The translations under genes were made by a program, and so were the position numbers. Source: Candidatus Fibrimonadaceae bacterium (GTDB lineage Bacteria > Fibrobacterota > Fibrobacteria > Fibrobacterales > Fibrobacteraceae). From it: a stretch of DNA of 40,223 bases. This document shows, piece by piece, positions 17,074-25,598 of this stretch. Each line of letters starts with the position of its first letter. Within the stretch, counting starts at the first letter, position 1. The notes under the pieces are model-generated. The model was not told the origin of the DNA and made no database searches. It saw nothing but the letters and a program-made list of their open reading frames with translations. Location of the stretch: positions 1-40,223 of the forward strand of contig JAITFN010000024.1 of the NCBI GenBank assembly GCA_031281345.1, written 5' to 3'.

Positions 17074-17115
17074 CATTAGGGCGACTGGAATGTAGGTAAA
17101 GAATATTCCCTAATG
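17074..17115. promoter_or_regulatory. Inverted repeat upstream of the KilA-N gene
   Basis: CATTAGGG (17074-17081) and CCCTAATG (17108-17115), perfect 8-bp arms 26 bp apart. They bracket a secondary -10-like TACATT (17094-17089, minus strand). A plausible operator for autoregulation, unproven. Confidence 0.4.
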
Positions 17116-17121
17116 GTAAGA

Positions 17122-17127
17122 AAGATA
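17122..17127 (-). promoter_or_regulatory. Candidate -10 box of the KilA-N gene
   Basis: Minus strand TTTTC-TATCTT. It is 12 bp from, and divergent to, the rsmA -10 box. Confidence 0.45.
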
Positions 17128-17138
17128 GAAAATTTTTC

Positions 17139-17144
17139 TACCTT
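17139..17144 (+). promoter_or_regulatory. -10 box of rsmA
   Basis: TTTTTC-TACCTT, 11 nt before the ATG at 17156. Predicted leader 4-5 nt. Confidence 0.55.
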
Positions 17145-17155
17145 TCAATCTCAAA

Positions 17156-17950
17156 ATGACCTCAATACCCAACATAAAAACTCGGCGCAGGTTCGGACAA
17201 AATTTCTTAGATACAGAAATGTCTAAAAAAATTGCAGACGATTTGCCTTGCTGCCCGCAAGACTGTATTTTGGAAGTGGGAGCTGGGCACGGAGCCTTGA
17301 CGCAGTGGCTGCTCTCAAAATGCTCAAACTTAACCGCTGTGGAAATAGATAATTTTTGTATTCCGAAATTGAAGGATAAATTCAAAAACAATAAAAATTT
17401 CAACCTTGTACATCAGAATTTTTTGCAGTTCGATATTGAAAAATGGGTTTGCGAACATCCTAATTCTTGGATAGCTGGCAACTTGCCATATAATATGGCA
17501 ACTGCGATAATCACGCATATATTACCGCACATATCAAAAATAAAAGGCTGTATGTTTATGACACAAGTAGAAGTCGCAGAGCGAATTGCAGCAAAAGCTG
17601 GAACAAAAAGCTACGGAAGCCTCTCTGTATTTTGTGCCTGCTATGCCACCAGCCGCATAGTGAGGGTAATAAGCCCAGAGCATTTTAGCCCAAGGCCAAA
17701 AGTGAACAGCGCAACCATCATCTTTGAGCCTTTGGAAAAACCGATAAACACAGACGAAATTTTTTTTGAATTTATCAAGGCTGCATTTTCGCAAAAGAGA
17801 AAAACGCTGGCAAATTCCCTGCTCGCATTTTGCGATAAGGAAAAAACTTTAAGCATACTTGAAAGTTTGCATCTTAGCCAAAACACAAGAGCAGAAGAAC
17901 TACCCCTAAACTCCTTTATTGAGATATATTCCCGATTATATAATAAATAG
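17156..17950 (+). CDS. rsmA: 16S rRNA dimethyladenosine transferase
   Basis: A 264-residue SAM-dependent enzyme that dimethylates two adjacent adenines in the 3' hairpin of 16S rRNA during late 30S assembly. It opens with TRRRFGQNFL, has the SAM-binding loop ILEVGAGHGALT, the acidic ribose contact in AVEIDN and the catalytic NLPYN motif, and ends with the C-terminal domain signature FSQKRKTLANSL. Length and motif order are normal. It is followed 19 nt later by pyrF, which has its own -10 box overlapping this gap. Confidence 0.95.
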   Translation: MTSIPNIKTRRRFGQNFLDTEMSKKIADDLPCCPQDCILEVGAGHGALTQWLLSKCSNLTAVEIDNFCIPKLKDKFKNNKNFNLVHQNFLQFDIEKWVCEHPNSWIAGNLPYNMATAIITHILPHISKIKGCMFMTQVEVAERIAAKAGTKSYGSLSVFCACYATSRIVRVISPEHFSPRPKVNSATIIFEPLEKPINTDEIFFEFIKAAFSQKRKTLANSLLAFCDKEKTLSILESLHLSQNTRAEELPLNSFIEIYSRLYNK

Positions 17951-17956
17951 AATTTC

Positions 17957-17962
17957 TACCTT
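17957..17962 (+). promoter_or_regulatory. -10 box of pyrF
   Basis: TTTC-TACCTT, 7 nt before the ATG at 17970, predicting a leaderless mRNA. Confidence 0.55.
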
Positions 17963-17969
17963 ACACCTT

Positions 17970-18830
17970 ATGTCATTTGCTTCTTTCCTTGAATCTCGCA
18001 TAGAAGCCTGTAAAAACCCCGTTTGTTTTGGGCTGGATCCTGTTCTTTCGCTAATTCCAGCAGAGGCAAGCACACCGGAAGATAAAATTCGCAAATTTTA
18101 TTTTGATATTTTGGAAGAATTTTTGAAACGAAATGTGAAACCTGCCGTTGTGAAACCCAATAGCGCTTACTATGAATGTGTTAGCATTTTAGCTATGCAA
18201 GTTTTGGCAGAGATAATAGCAACATATCGCAAAGAAGGAATGCCCGTGATTTTAGATGCAAAAAGAGGAGATATTGGCAAATCCAGCGAGGCTTATTCAA
18301 AAGCTGCTTTTGATGTTTATGGTGCAAATGCCGTGACTGTTAGTCCTTGGATGGGTAGCGATTCAGTTAAACCTTTTTTAAGAGAGGAAAACGGAGTTTA
18401 CGTTTTACTCCGCACTTCAAACAAAGGCGCAGAAGATTTCCAAGACTTAGAACTTGCAAGCGAAAATAAAAAAGCATATAAATCCGTTGCAAAGAAAATC
18501 CTTGAATGGGATAATGGCAGCATCGGTGCGGTTGTGGGTGCAACAAATACACACGAACTTGCAGAAATTACTAATTTTATATCTGTGCAAAAAAAGGAAA
18601 TTCCTTTTTTGATTCCGGGTGTTTCTATTCCGGGCGTACCTGGGGGGCAAGGTGGGGAGGCAAAAGCGGTTATGGGAGCGTTGCGTGAGGGCGGTTTTAA
18701 GAGAAACATTCACGTTCTCAACAGTTCAAGCGGGCTTTCTTATGCTTGGCAGGCAAGCGGTAGCCCAAGCAATTATGCCTGTGCTTGTACAGATGCCTTG
18801 GAGAGGTTAGTGGAGAACATTTATGGCTGA
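17970..18830 (+). CDS. pyrF: Orotidine 5'-phosphate decarboxylase, type 2
   Basis: A 286-residue enzyme of the last step of UMP synthesis. The catalytic DAKRGDIGKSS loop is intact, preceded by FGLDPVL and VVKPNSAYYE, with the phosphate-binding end visible as PGVSIPGVPGGQGG. This longer type is the PyrF2 branch. The start at 17970 is preferred over an in-frame upstream ATG at 17919, which would overlap rsmA, because homologues begin near MSFASFLESR and the -10 box lies just ahead. It overlaps the GGDEF gene by 8 bp. Confidence 0.93.
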   Translation: MSFASFLESRIEACKNPVCFGLDPVLSLIPAEASTPEDKIRKFYFDILEEFLKRNVKPAVVKPNSAYYECVSILAMQVLAEIIATYRKEGMPVILDAKRGDIGKSSEAYSKAAFDVYGANAVTVSPWMGSDSVKPFLREENGVYVLLRTSNKGAEDFQDLELASENKKAYKSVAKKILEWDNGSIGAVVGATNTHELAEITNFISVQKKEIPFLIPGVSIPGVPGGQGGEAKAVMGALREGGFKRNIHVLNSSSGLSYAWQASGSPSNYACACTDALERLVENIYG

Positions 18831-20307
18831 ATACGCAGAGTATGTTGCAAATAAAATAGACAGGCAAAATCTTTTTAAAATACCTCTGCGAAAAGCCATT
18901 GTCTTGTTTTCTGTTTTATTTTTTATAGTGATAGCTTTGGGCAGTTCTTTTGCATATTATTTTGTTATGCGTAGAGTTTTAAGCGAAAATTCCATGAAAG
19001 AGCTAAAGCAAACTATGAACACAAAGCGGACAATAATAAGTGCGCAGCTAGAAAAGGAAATTCTCTTGACAAAAATCTTTGCCAGCTCAACTCCGGCAAA
19101 ACATTATTTTTTAGATCCAAGCAATGAACATTGTAAGAGAGAATATTTTATTATGCTCAATGAGCATAAAGAGTTTTTTCAAAACAAAATGATAAGCTGG
19201 ATAAGCCTTAAAGATTCTAACTACTATGTAAATGAGCAGTTTATGGAAAAATACAGTCCTTCCAATCCCAAGCATTCTTGGTTTTTTGAAACTTTGAAAT
19301 ATGAAAACCCTCCGCTTATAAAAGTAGATTTTGATTATTTAACCCGCCAAATTTATGATTTATACATAAACTATCCTGTTTATTATGAGAACAAAGCTAT
19401 AGGAACTGTAGGCAGCAGGTACTCTCTTACTGAATTTATGAATGAACTTGATTTGCCCGAAAACGTTTATCTTTTTGGCAAAGATGGAGTTGTGATAGGT
19501 GCTGCAAATGAAAAAATTGCCAAAGAGAAAAAAACTATAATGGAATTGTTTGGTCCAATGGGTGAAGAAGTTTATGAAAGCGCTTTAAGTTTAGGTAAAG
19601 ATTCAAGCGAGATATTGTATTTTGGCAAAAATCATTATTCAATAAGCAGTGTTGGAAGCGTGAATTTGTATTTGGTATCTAAAAACGAAGTGAACATTAA
19701 AACTATAATTCACGAGAAAGCAAGCATAGTGTTTTTTGCATTGTTATTGCTTATGGCTTTGGCTTTTGTTGTTTTCAATATGTTTATATCGTATATATTA
19801 AAGCCAGTGGATAAAAATATGCAGTCTTATATAGAATCTAGCCTTTTAGACGAACTCACTAAAATTCCAAATAAAAGATTTTTCAATATGAGAATAGAAG
19901 ATGAATGGAACAGAGCTACAAGGGGGCAATATCCATTAAGTTTCTTAATGCTGGATTTGGACAAATTCAAAAAATATAACGATACCTATGGGCATTTGGA
20001 AGGAGATATTCTTTTGCGAGAATCTGCGCAAATATTCAGCAAATGTTTAAACAGAACCTCTGATTTTGTGGCAAGGTTTGGCGGAGAGGAATTTTGCATT
20101 GTTCTGGTAAACACAAAAATAGAGGGTGCGAGGAAAATAGCAGAAGATATAAGAATCTCTATGGAAAAAGCGGGCAAAATCACCGTAAGCATAGGCATAG
20201 TTTGCGAAACTCCAAAAATAGGCAGTAATTGCAATGATTTTATTGAATCAGCAGACCAAAAATTATACGAAGCAAAGAATACGGGCAGAAACAGAGTTGT
20301 AGGGTAA
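18823..20307 (+). CDS. Membrane-bound diguanylate cyclase
   Basis: A 494-residue signalling enzyme making cyclic di-GMP. Two membrane helices (about 24-48 and 303-325) bracket an extracytoplasmic sensor of roughly 250 residues, probably Cache-like. The GGDEF domain follows (338-494) with the metal Asp in LMLDLDKFK, the active-site GGEEF (420-424) and an intact inhibitory I-site RTSD (411-414) at the standard five-residue distance, so it should be active and product-inhibited. It is coupled by an 8-bp overlap to pyrF. The sensed ligand is unknown. Confidence 0.9.
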   Translation: MAEYAEYVANKIDRQNLFKIPLRKAIVLFSVLFFIVIALGSSFAYYFVMRRVLSENSMKELKQTMNTKRTIISAQLEKEILLTKIFASSTPAKHYFLDPSNEHCKREYFIMLNEHKEFFQNKMISWISLKDSNYYVNEQFMEKYSPSNPKHSWFFETLKYENPPLIKVDFDYLTRQIYDLYINYPVYYENKAIGTVGSRYSLTEFMNELDLPENVYLFGKDGVVIGAANEKIAKEKKTIMELFGPMGEEVYESALSLGKDSSEILYFGKNHYSISSVGSVNLYLVSKNEVNIKTIIHEKASIVFFALLLLMALAFVVFNMFISYILKPVDKNMQSYIESSLLDELTKIPNKRFFNMRIEDEWNRATRGQYPLSFLMLDLDKFKKYNDTYGHLEGDILLRESAQIFSKCLNRTSDFVARFGGEEFCIVLVNTKIEGARKIAEDIRISMEKAGKITVSIGIVCETPKIGSNCNDFIESADQKLYEAKNTGRNRVVG

Positions 20308-20310
20308 TTG

Positions 20311-20598
20311 TTATCCTATTTTAACGCTATTTACAGTAATTTTGCCCAAAATTTTATTGCAAGCGGCTATTATGTTGCTTTTTATTGCCATTGTTTCTGC
20401 TCTCCAAACTGAAGAAGATGCTTTCAACAAGAGATTTCCGTTACTCAAATTAATGATTTGCACTTTTTCTTGCAGTTTCTCCGGTAAAATTTTTTCTTTG
20501 TGCTTTTCCAAAACAAATACATCTTTTTGTTCTTGGCTTATAAATTCGTTTAAAAAATTCATAGCCAAAACACCTGCACTCAAAGGCTCTTTAGTCAT
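20311..20598 (-). CDS. DUF721/DciA-like protein
   Basis: A 95-residue protein with the DUF721 core: the strand-turn-strand IINLSNGNLLLKASSSVWRA and the following helix ETMAIKSNIIAACNKILGK. Proteins with this domain include DciA, which helps load the replicative helicase DnaB. The length fits the short forms, but the helicase role is inferred from the family only. It starts 1 nt after the stop of the secreted beta-helix gene (TGA-T-ATG), so it is likely translated by reinitiation. Convergent with the GGDEF gene 3 bp away. Confidence 0.7.
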   Translation of the reverse strand: MTKEPLSAGVLAMNFLNEFISQEQKDVFVLEKHKEKILPEKLQEKVQIINLSNGNLLLKASSSVWRAETMAIKSNIIAACNKILGKITVNSVKIG

Positions 20599-20599
20599 A

Positions 20600-21679
20600 T
20601 CACATACTTATAGACTTGTTTACTCTGCCAGCTCTGCCGCCATAAATTCCAATATCGCCTCTACTGCCATCTTCGTCTTTAAAAAAATCTGTATTTGGAG
20701 CAGCGTTTATGGCTGGGGAATATTTGGAGAGCGTAAAAGGTCGAGGAGGGCTTGGGTTAGCAGCAGCCTGCTGTGGCTTACCCGTAGATGTTTCATATAC
20801 TTTTTGCAGTGATGTGTCTCTAATATTTTCTTTGGGAGTTGGTAGGTTTATATCATTTTTCTCCATAATTTTTTCTTTGTCGCTACCAACAAAAATAGGG
20901 TCTGAAAAGATGTTTTCGAATTTGTCTTTGAATGCCCCATTTTCTTCTTTTACTATTTTGGTTGTTCCAGCGGGGCAATAACGGCAATCAGTATCTAAAT
21001 TCGCAAAGAAAAGATTGCTCTCTATGCGCAGGCTTTTGCGAGAATCCGACAATATTCCAAAAGTTGAATTTTTGTAAAAAATATTTGCAGCTATTGAAGG
21101 GCGCGAATTGCTTATATAAATACCAGCGCTCAAATTTTCGGTGAACATGCAGTTGTAAATGGATAAATCACCTTCATTTTCAATCCAAATTCCCGTATTG
21201 TTGCCCATAAAAAGCGAGTTTCCCACATTGAACATACTATAAGCAGCGTTTATTCCCTTGTGCGCACCCATTACGTGCAGGTATTCTATGTTAACGGATT
21301 CTTTATTTTTTAAAAGCACCCTTATTCCATCCCACTGAATTTTTCCTTTTACATGATTTTCCGGCAAAATTCGCACAGGTTCTTTGTCTGTCCCTTTTAT
21401 GATTAATGCCCCAGCTACTTTTATGCTTATGAATGTTGAATCCGACCAATCCAGCTGCTTTGTTTCGCCGCAAGCCTCCCCAGGCACAATCAGCACTTCA
21501 ACGCCAGCCTCTATAGTTAGCCTTGAAGCTGGCGGAATTTGAATATCTCCCGTTACGCGATATGGCGATTTTTCTTTTGTCCAAGTAATAGGAACGTCTA
21601 TCATGCCGCAAACATCTTCTGCAAAGGCAGAAAGTGCGAGCATTGCGAGCAAAGTTAGAATTTGAAAACTTAATTTCAT
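20600..21679 (-). CDS. Secreted right-handed beta-helix protein
   Basis: A 359-residue protein with a signal peptide (1-20, ending LALSAFA). Residues about 45-260 look like a parallel beta-helix: repeated short strands such as RLTIEAGVEVLIV, GINAAYSMFNVGNSLFMGN, SIYNCMFTENLSAGIYISNS and ANIFYKNSTFGILSD. The pattern matches NosD/pectate-lyase-fold repeats. A Pro/Asn linker follows, then SPAINAAPNTDF and DEDGSRGDIGIYGG, the usual end of such repeats. No catalytic residues are obvious, so it may bind polysaccharide rather than cut it. Divergent from yidC and coupled to the DUF721 gene. Confidence 0.8.
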   Translation of the reverse strand: MKLSFQILTLLAMLALSAFAEDVCGMIDVPITWTKEKSPYRVTGDIQIPPASRLTIEAGVEVLIVPGEACGETKQLDWSDSTFISIKVAGALIIKGTDKEPVRILPENHVKGKIQWDGIRVLLKNKESVNIEYLHVMGAHKGINAAYSMFNVGNSLFMGNNTGIWIENEGDLSIYNCMFTENLSAGIYISNSRPSIAANIFYKNSTFGILSDSRKSLRIESNLFFANLDTDCRYCPAGTTKIVKEENGAFKDKFENIFSDPIFVGSDKEKIMEKNDINLPTPKENIRDTSLQKVYETSTGKPQQAAANPSPPRPFTLSKYSPAINAAPNTDFFKDEDGSRGDIGIYGGRAGRVNKSISM

Positions 21680-21688
21680 TTGGAGTTT

Positions 21689-21694
21689 AATATA
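21689..21694 (-). promoter_or_regulatory. -10 box of the beta-helix gene
   Basis: Minus strand TTTTTC-TATATT, 9 nt before the ATG at 21679. Divergent from the yidC box with 14 bp between them. Confidence 0.65.
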
Positions 21695-21708
21695 GAAAAA
21701 GCATTTTC

Positions 21709-21714
21709 TATATT
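21709..21714 (+). promoter_or_regulatory. -10 box of yidC
   Basis: TTTTC-TATATT, 9 nt before the ATG at 21724. Predicted leader 2-3 nt. Confidence 0.65.
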
Positions 21715-21723
21715 CCTTTCACG

Positions 21724-23541
21724 ATGAGTAAAAACACCGCCATAGGCATAATATTATTAGTTCTCTTGTTTGTATGGTCAATACATAATTCAAATAAACA
21801 ACAAGAGCTTGCGCAAGCCGAATTGCAAAGAAAGGCAATGGAACTCGCTACGGAAAAAGCAAAGCAAGATTCGCTTGCCGCTATAAAAGGAGAAAAACCA
21901 GATTTGGGAGTTCCAGAACTTACGGCTTCTCCTTCTGCAACGCCTCCTGCAAACCCAGTTGCAACAACGGAAGAGTCTCCCTTTGCAGCCCAAGATGTAG
22001 CAGAAGCAACAGTTGAGATAGCGGAGGTACCAAGCCAAAGGGAAATTCTTGTTGAAACGGAGAAATTTTTTGTTAAGCTAAATGCAAACGGAGCAAAAAT
22101 CACGAGCATAGTACCAAAAACATTGGCAGACAAAGCTGGAAATTTTCCCGAACTGCTCCAAAACACAGAAGCCGGAGCTTTGAGCATAAGTTTTGATAAT
22201 GCGGATTTTGGAAGCGTTGTTTTCTCCACCCAGTCTCCAGATGCAATTATCGTAAAAGATTCCGCAAAGGTCGCTTTTGAATGGCGAGACGAAAAAGGCA
22301 GAGCAGTTGTTAGGGAATACAAATTCACAAAAGACGGACATTCAATTGGGCATTTAACCAGAATAAAGGGCTTTGCCCCAAAGCTATATACACTTAACTG
22401 GAAAGGTGGAATGAAAGAAACTGAGGAAATTTCAACCGCTAGTTCTTTTGGTATGAGTTATCTGTTCAGCGAAGTTATTTTCAACAACACCTACAACGTG
22501 GCACGAGAAACTCCGGCAAAGCAAACTTGGTTCAATCGTGACCAAGGCAAAGCCTTGTGGTTTGGGCTTCGCAGAAAATACATCGCCGCAGTAATAAACT
22601 TCAATGGAGAAAGCGAGGCTGCACTTGGAGCCGAACCCATAAAAGAAAAGAAAAATGAAAAAGACCCTGGCACTTACGCTTTAACAATAAGCGATAACAT
22701 GACCGCAGATTCCATAGCTCTTGATTTTTCCATTTTGCCTCTGCATTGGAAAGAAATAGGGGCTATGGGCGAAGGCTATGAAAAAATTATCGTCAGCGGT
22801 TGGGAATGGTGTGGTGCGGATAAATGGTTTGTTTGGCTGTGCGGATTGCTTTTGCAAATACTGAACGCATTTTATTCCATAATTCCAAACTATGGCATAG
22901 CCATTATTCTTTTAACCATTTTGGTAAAAGTTGTCACTACCCCACTCGCCCTTAAACAGCTTCGCTCCACCCGTTCAATGATGGCTTTAAAACCTGAATT
23001 AGATGCAATTCGTGCAAAGAACAGAGGCGATATGCGCGCTCAGCAACAGGAGATAATGGCACTTTACGCTCGGCACGGAGTTTCTCCATTCAGTGGGCTT
23101 TCGGGTTGTTTGCCAATGCTTTTGCAAATGCCTATTTTCATAGGCTTGTTTGTGGTTTTGGGCAGAGCTATAGAACTACGAGAGGCTCCGTTTTTCGGGT
23201 GGATTAGAGATTTATCAAAAAGCGATGTTATATGGAGTGGAATAAGCATTCCATATATTATGCCCGAAGGCATTGCTATTTTGCCATTCTTAATGGTTGT
23301 TAGCACTTGGTTCCAAACAAAGCAAACTATCACAGATCCAAATCAAAAAATGATGGTGTGGATGATGCCAGCGATGATGTTTGTGTTCAGCGCGGTTATG
23401 CCTAGCGGTTTGGTGCTTTACTGGACTATTTCCAATTTGTGGGGAATTGCGCAATACATAGTGATTAATCGCAAGCCTGCTACTCTCAGTAATGCAAAGG
23501 GCAAAGTTGTGGAAGCGAAGATAGTTAAGGGAAAGAAATGA
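21724..23541 (+). CDS. yidC: Membrane protein insertase YidC
   Basis: A 605-residue inner-membrane insertase working with or without SecYEG. It has the Gram-negative layout: an N-terminal membrane anchor (about 5-20), a large periplasmic domain (about 50-350) and the conserved five-helix core, with FYSIIPNYGIAIILLTILVK, PLALKQLRSTRSMMALKPEL, GLSGCLPMLLQMPIFIGLF and LYWTISNLWGIAQ. The positive residue in the hydrophilic groove is Lys (TILVKVVTTP) where E. coli has Arg, as also in some chloroplast homologues. It overlaps argS by an ATGA. Confidence 0.95.
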   Translation: MSKNTAIGIILLVLLFVWSIHNSNKQQELAQAELQRKAMELATEKAKQDSLAAIKGEKPDLGVPELTASPSATPPANPVATTEESPFAAQDVAEATVEIAEVPSQREILVETEKFFVKLNANGAKITSIVPKTLADKAGNFPELLQNTEAGALSISFDNADFGSVVFSTQSPDAIIVKDSAKVAFEWRDEKGRAVVREYKFTKDGHSIGHLTRIKGFAPKLYTLNWKGGMKETEEISTASSFGMSYLFSEVIFNNTYNVARETPAKQTWFNRDQGKALWFGLRRKYIAAVINFNGESEAALGAEPIKEKKNEKDPGTYALTISDNMTADSIALDFSILPLHWKEIGAMGEGYEKIIVSGWEWCGADKWFVWLCGLLLQILNAFYSIIPNYGIAIILLTILVKVVTTPLALKQLRSTRSMMALKPELDAIRAKNRGDMRAQQQEIMALYARHGVSPFSGLSGCLPMLLQMPIFIGLFVVLGRAIELREAPFFGWIRDLSKSDVIWSGISIPYIMPEGIAILPFLMVVSTWFQTKQTITDPNQKMMVWMMPAMMFVFSAVMPSGLVLYWTISNLWGIAQYIVINRKPATLSNAKGKVVEAKIVKGKK

Positions 23542-25244
23542 AAGAAAAAATTGCTTCGCTCGCCGAACAGACAACTCACTGGACTGCCGAAGAAGCCCTT
23601 GCCTTGATAAGCGTTCCCCCAGATACTTCTTGCGGAGATTGGAGCTTGCCTTGTTTCACCTTGGCAAAAAAACTCCGCAAAGCACCCAAAGCAATAGCCG
23701 AAGAACTTGCCGCAAAATTTCCCGCACCAGAAGGTTTTGCAAAAACAGAAGCACTTAATGGCTACTGGAATTTTTACATAGACAAAGCATCTTTTGTGAA
23801 AAATATTCTAAGCGATATAAAAGAAAAAGGTTTAGAATTTGGATTTGCAAAGCAAAAAAACAAAACAGTTGCCATAGATTACAGCTCCCCCAACATAGGC
23901 AAGGAACTCGCATTTCATCACCTTCGCAGTACAATGCTCGGCAATAGCCTCGCTCGCATTTTCAAAGCAAGCGGCTACAAAGTTGAACGCATAAATCATC
24001 TCGGCGATTGGGGTACTCAGTTTGGAAAATTAATTGTTATGTACTTGAGGGAAAATTTGCCAACAGATGAGCAAACTCTTTCCGGCTTAACCGTTAAGGA
24101 ACTAAACAAACTTTACGCTCAATTTTCCAAAGTTAGCAAAGATGAACCAGAGCTAGAAGACAAAGCTAGAGAGGCATTTGCGAAACTGGAAAAAGGCGAT
24201 GAATTTTATCGTAAATTGTGGACGGCATTCAGAGAGGCAACTTTAAAAGAACTGAAACGCATTTACAAAATAATGGGCGTTGATTTTGACCACTACACCG
24301 GAGAATCTTTTTTTGAAACTCATATTCCCTCTGTTGTGAAAGAGCTTCAAGCCAAGGGTTTGTTGGTGAACAGCCAAGAGAGAGACGTTGTGCTTTTAGA
24401 CGAATTATCTCTGCCTCCTTGCCTCATAAGAAAAAGTGATGGCAGCACGCTTTATGCAACAAGAGATTTGGCTGCGGCAATTTACAGAAAAAAAGAATTC
24501 AATTTTGACAAATGCCTTTACATTGTGGATAACGGGCAGGCTTTGCATTTCAGGCAGGTGTTCGCTGTGCTTGGCAAAATTGGTTGTGAGTGGAACAATG
24601 ACTGCGAGCATATTCCCTTTGGTTTGATTCTCCATAAAAACGAAGAGGGAAAATGGGAAAAAGGCAAAACAAGAGCTGGCACCGCAAGCCTTTTGAGAGA
24701 TGTTATAGAGGCGGCTTCTGAAAAAATACTAGCGGTGATAAATGAAAAAAATCCTGCTCTTGAAAATAAAGAGGATATAGCCACAAAAATCGGAGTTGGC
24801 GCAATAGTATTTAACGATTTGAAAAACAGACGGCTAATGGATGTTAAATTTGACTGGGACGCCGCTTTAAGTTTTGACGGAGCCACAGGTCCTTATGTTC
24901 AAAACGCACACGTTAGGCTTTGCAGCATTTTGAGAAAAAGCAATAAAAACGCGTTGGAACTTGAATTCAAAAGCGAAGAACTTTTAGACCAAAACTCTTA
25001 CGATTTAATAAAAGCACTTTCTTGCAAAGAAGAAAAAATAAATATCGCTTGTGAAAGCAGGGAGCCTTGCACTCTAGCTCAATACTCACTGGAGCTTGCA
25101 GAAGCCGCTCACAGATTTATTCACAATAATAGAGTTATAGGGAGCAGCGAGGAGAATTCCAGGCTGTTTTTAGTTTACTGCACCCAGCAAGTTCTTGAAA
25201 GTCTTCTTGAACTACTGGGTATAGCTCCCATAAAAGAAATGTAA
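23538..25244 (+). CDS. argS: Arginyl-tRNA synthetase
   Basis: A 568-residue class I synthetase. The N-terminal tRNA D-loop domain is followed by the catalytic core with a HIGH-type motif in PNIGKELAFHHLRST, then LGDWGTQFGKLI and YATRDLAAAIYR. The KMSK region is represented by KGKTRAGTASLL, the degenerate form normal for ArgRS, and a DALR anticodon-binding domain ends the protein (GPYVQNAHVRLCSIL ... AHRFIHNNRVIG). All expected regions are present. It is translationally coupled to yidC. Confidence 0.95.
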   Translation: MKEKIASLAEQTTHWTAEEALALISVPPDTSCGDWSLPCFTLAKKLRKAPKAIAEELAAKFPAPEGFAKTEALNGYWNFYIDKASFVKNILSDIKEKGLEFGFAKQKNKTVAIDYSSPNIGKELAFHHLRSTMLGNSLARIFKASGYKVERINHLGDWGTQFGKLIVMYLRENLPTDEQTLSGLTVKELNKLYAQFSKVSKDEPELEDKAREAFAKLEKGDEFYRKLWTAFREATLKELKRIYKIMGVDFDHYTGESFFETHIPSVVKELQAKGLLVNSQERDVVLLDELSLPPCLIRKSDGSTLYATRDLAAAIYRKKEFNFDKCLYIVDNGQALHFRQVFAVLGKIGCEWNNDCEHIPFGLILHKNEEGKWEKGKTRAGTASLLRDVIEAASEKILAVINEKNPALENKEDIATKIGVGAIVFNDLKNRRLMDVKFDWDAALSFDGATGPYVQNAHVRLCSILRKSNKNALELEFKSEELLDQNSYDLIKALSCKEEKINIACESREPCTLAQYSLELAEAAHRFIHNNRVIGSSEENSRLFLVYCTQQVLESLLELLGIAPIKEM

Positions 25245-25257
25245 TTATCCTAAGGGT

Positions 25258-25554
25258 CTAGCCCCTTCTGTTGCCGTATCCACCTCCACCCTGACGCGGC
25301 GGACGCTGTTCGCGCGGCTGCGACTCATTAACGCGAAGCGCTCTGTTGCCAACGTTTTTTCCGTTTAGCGACTGAATTGCCTTTTCGGCTGCTTCATCGT
25401 CCATTTCAACAAAACCAAAGCCTTTGCTGCGATTGCTATCGCGATCAAATACTACTTTGGCACTTTTAACCTCACCGAATTCAGCGAATAATTCGCTAAG
25501 TTGTTCGTTACCGAATGCGAATGGGAGGTTACCCACATAGATGCTTTTGCTCAT
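25258..25554 (-). CDS. Small RRM RNA-binding protein
   Basis: A 98-residue protein with one RNA recognition motif: RNP2 is SIYVGNLPF (residues 4-12) and RNP1 is KGFGFVEM (44-51), both with the RNA-stacking aromatics. The tail (80-98) is a Gly/Arg stretch (PPRQGGGGYGNRRG) like those of cyanobacterial and Bacteroidetes RNA-binding proteins linked to cold or stress RNA metabolism. The leader of about 20 nt carries AAAGGA, so this gene is Shine-Dalgarno driven. Convergent with argS 13 bp away. Confidence 0.92.
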   Translation of the reverse strand: MSKSIYVGNLPFAFGNEQLSELFAEFGEVKSAKVVFDRDSNRSKGFGFVEMDDEAAEKAIQSLNGKNVGNRALRVNESQPREQRPPRQGGGGYGNRRG

Positions 25555-25582
25555 GTTTTTCCTTTAATTTGAACCGCTTTAG

Positions 25583-25588
25583 AATATA
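25583..25588 (-). promoter_or_regulatory. -10 box of the RRM protein gene
   Basis: Minus strand TTTTTC-TATATT, 28 nt before the ATG, leaving a leader with AAAGGA. Confidence 0.6.
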
Positions 25589-25598
25589 GAAAAATAAT

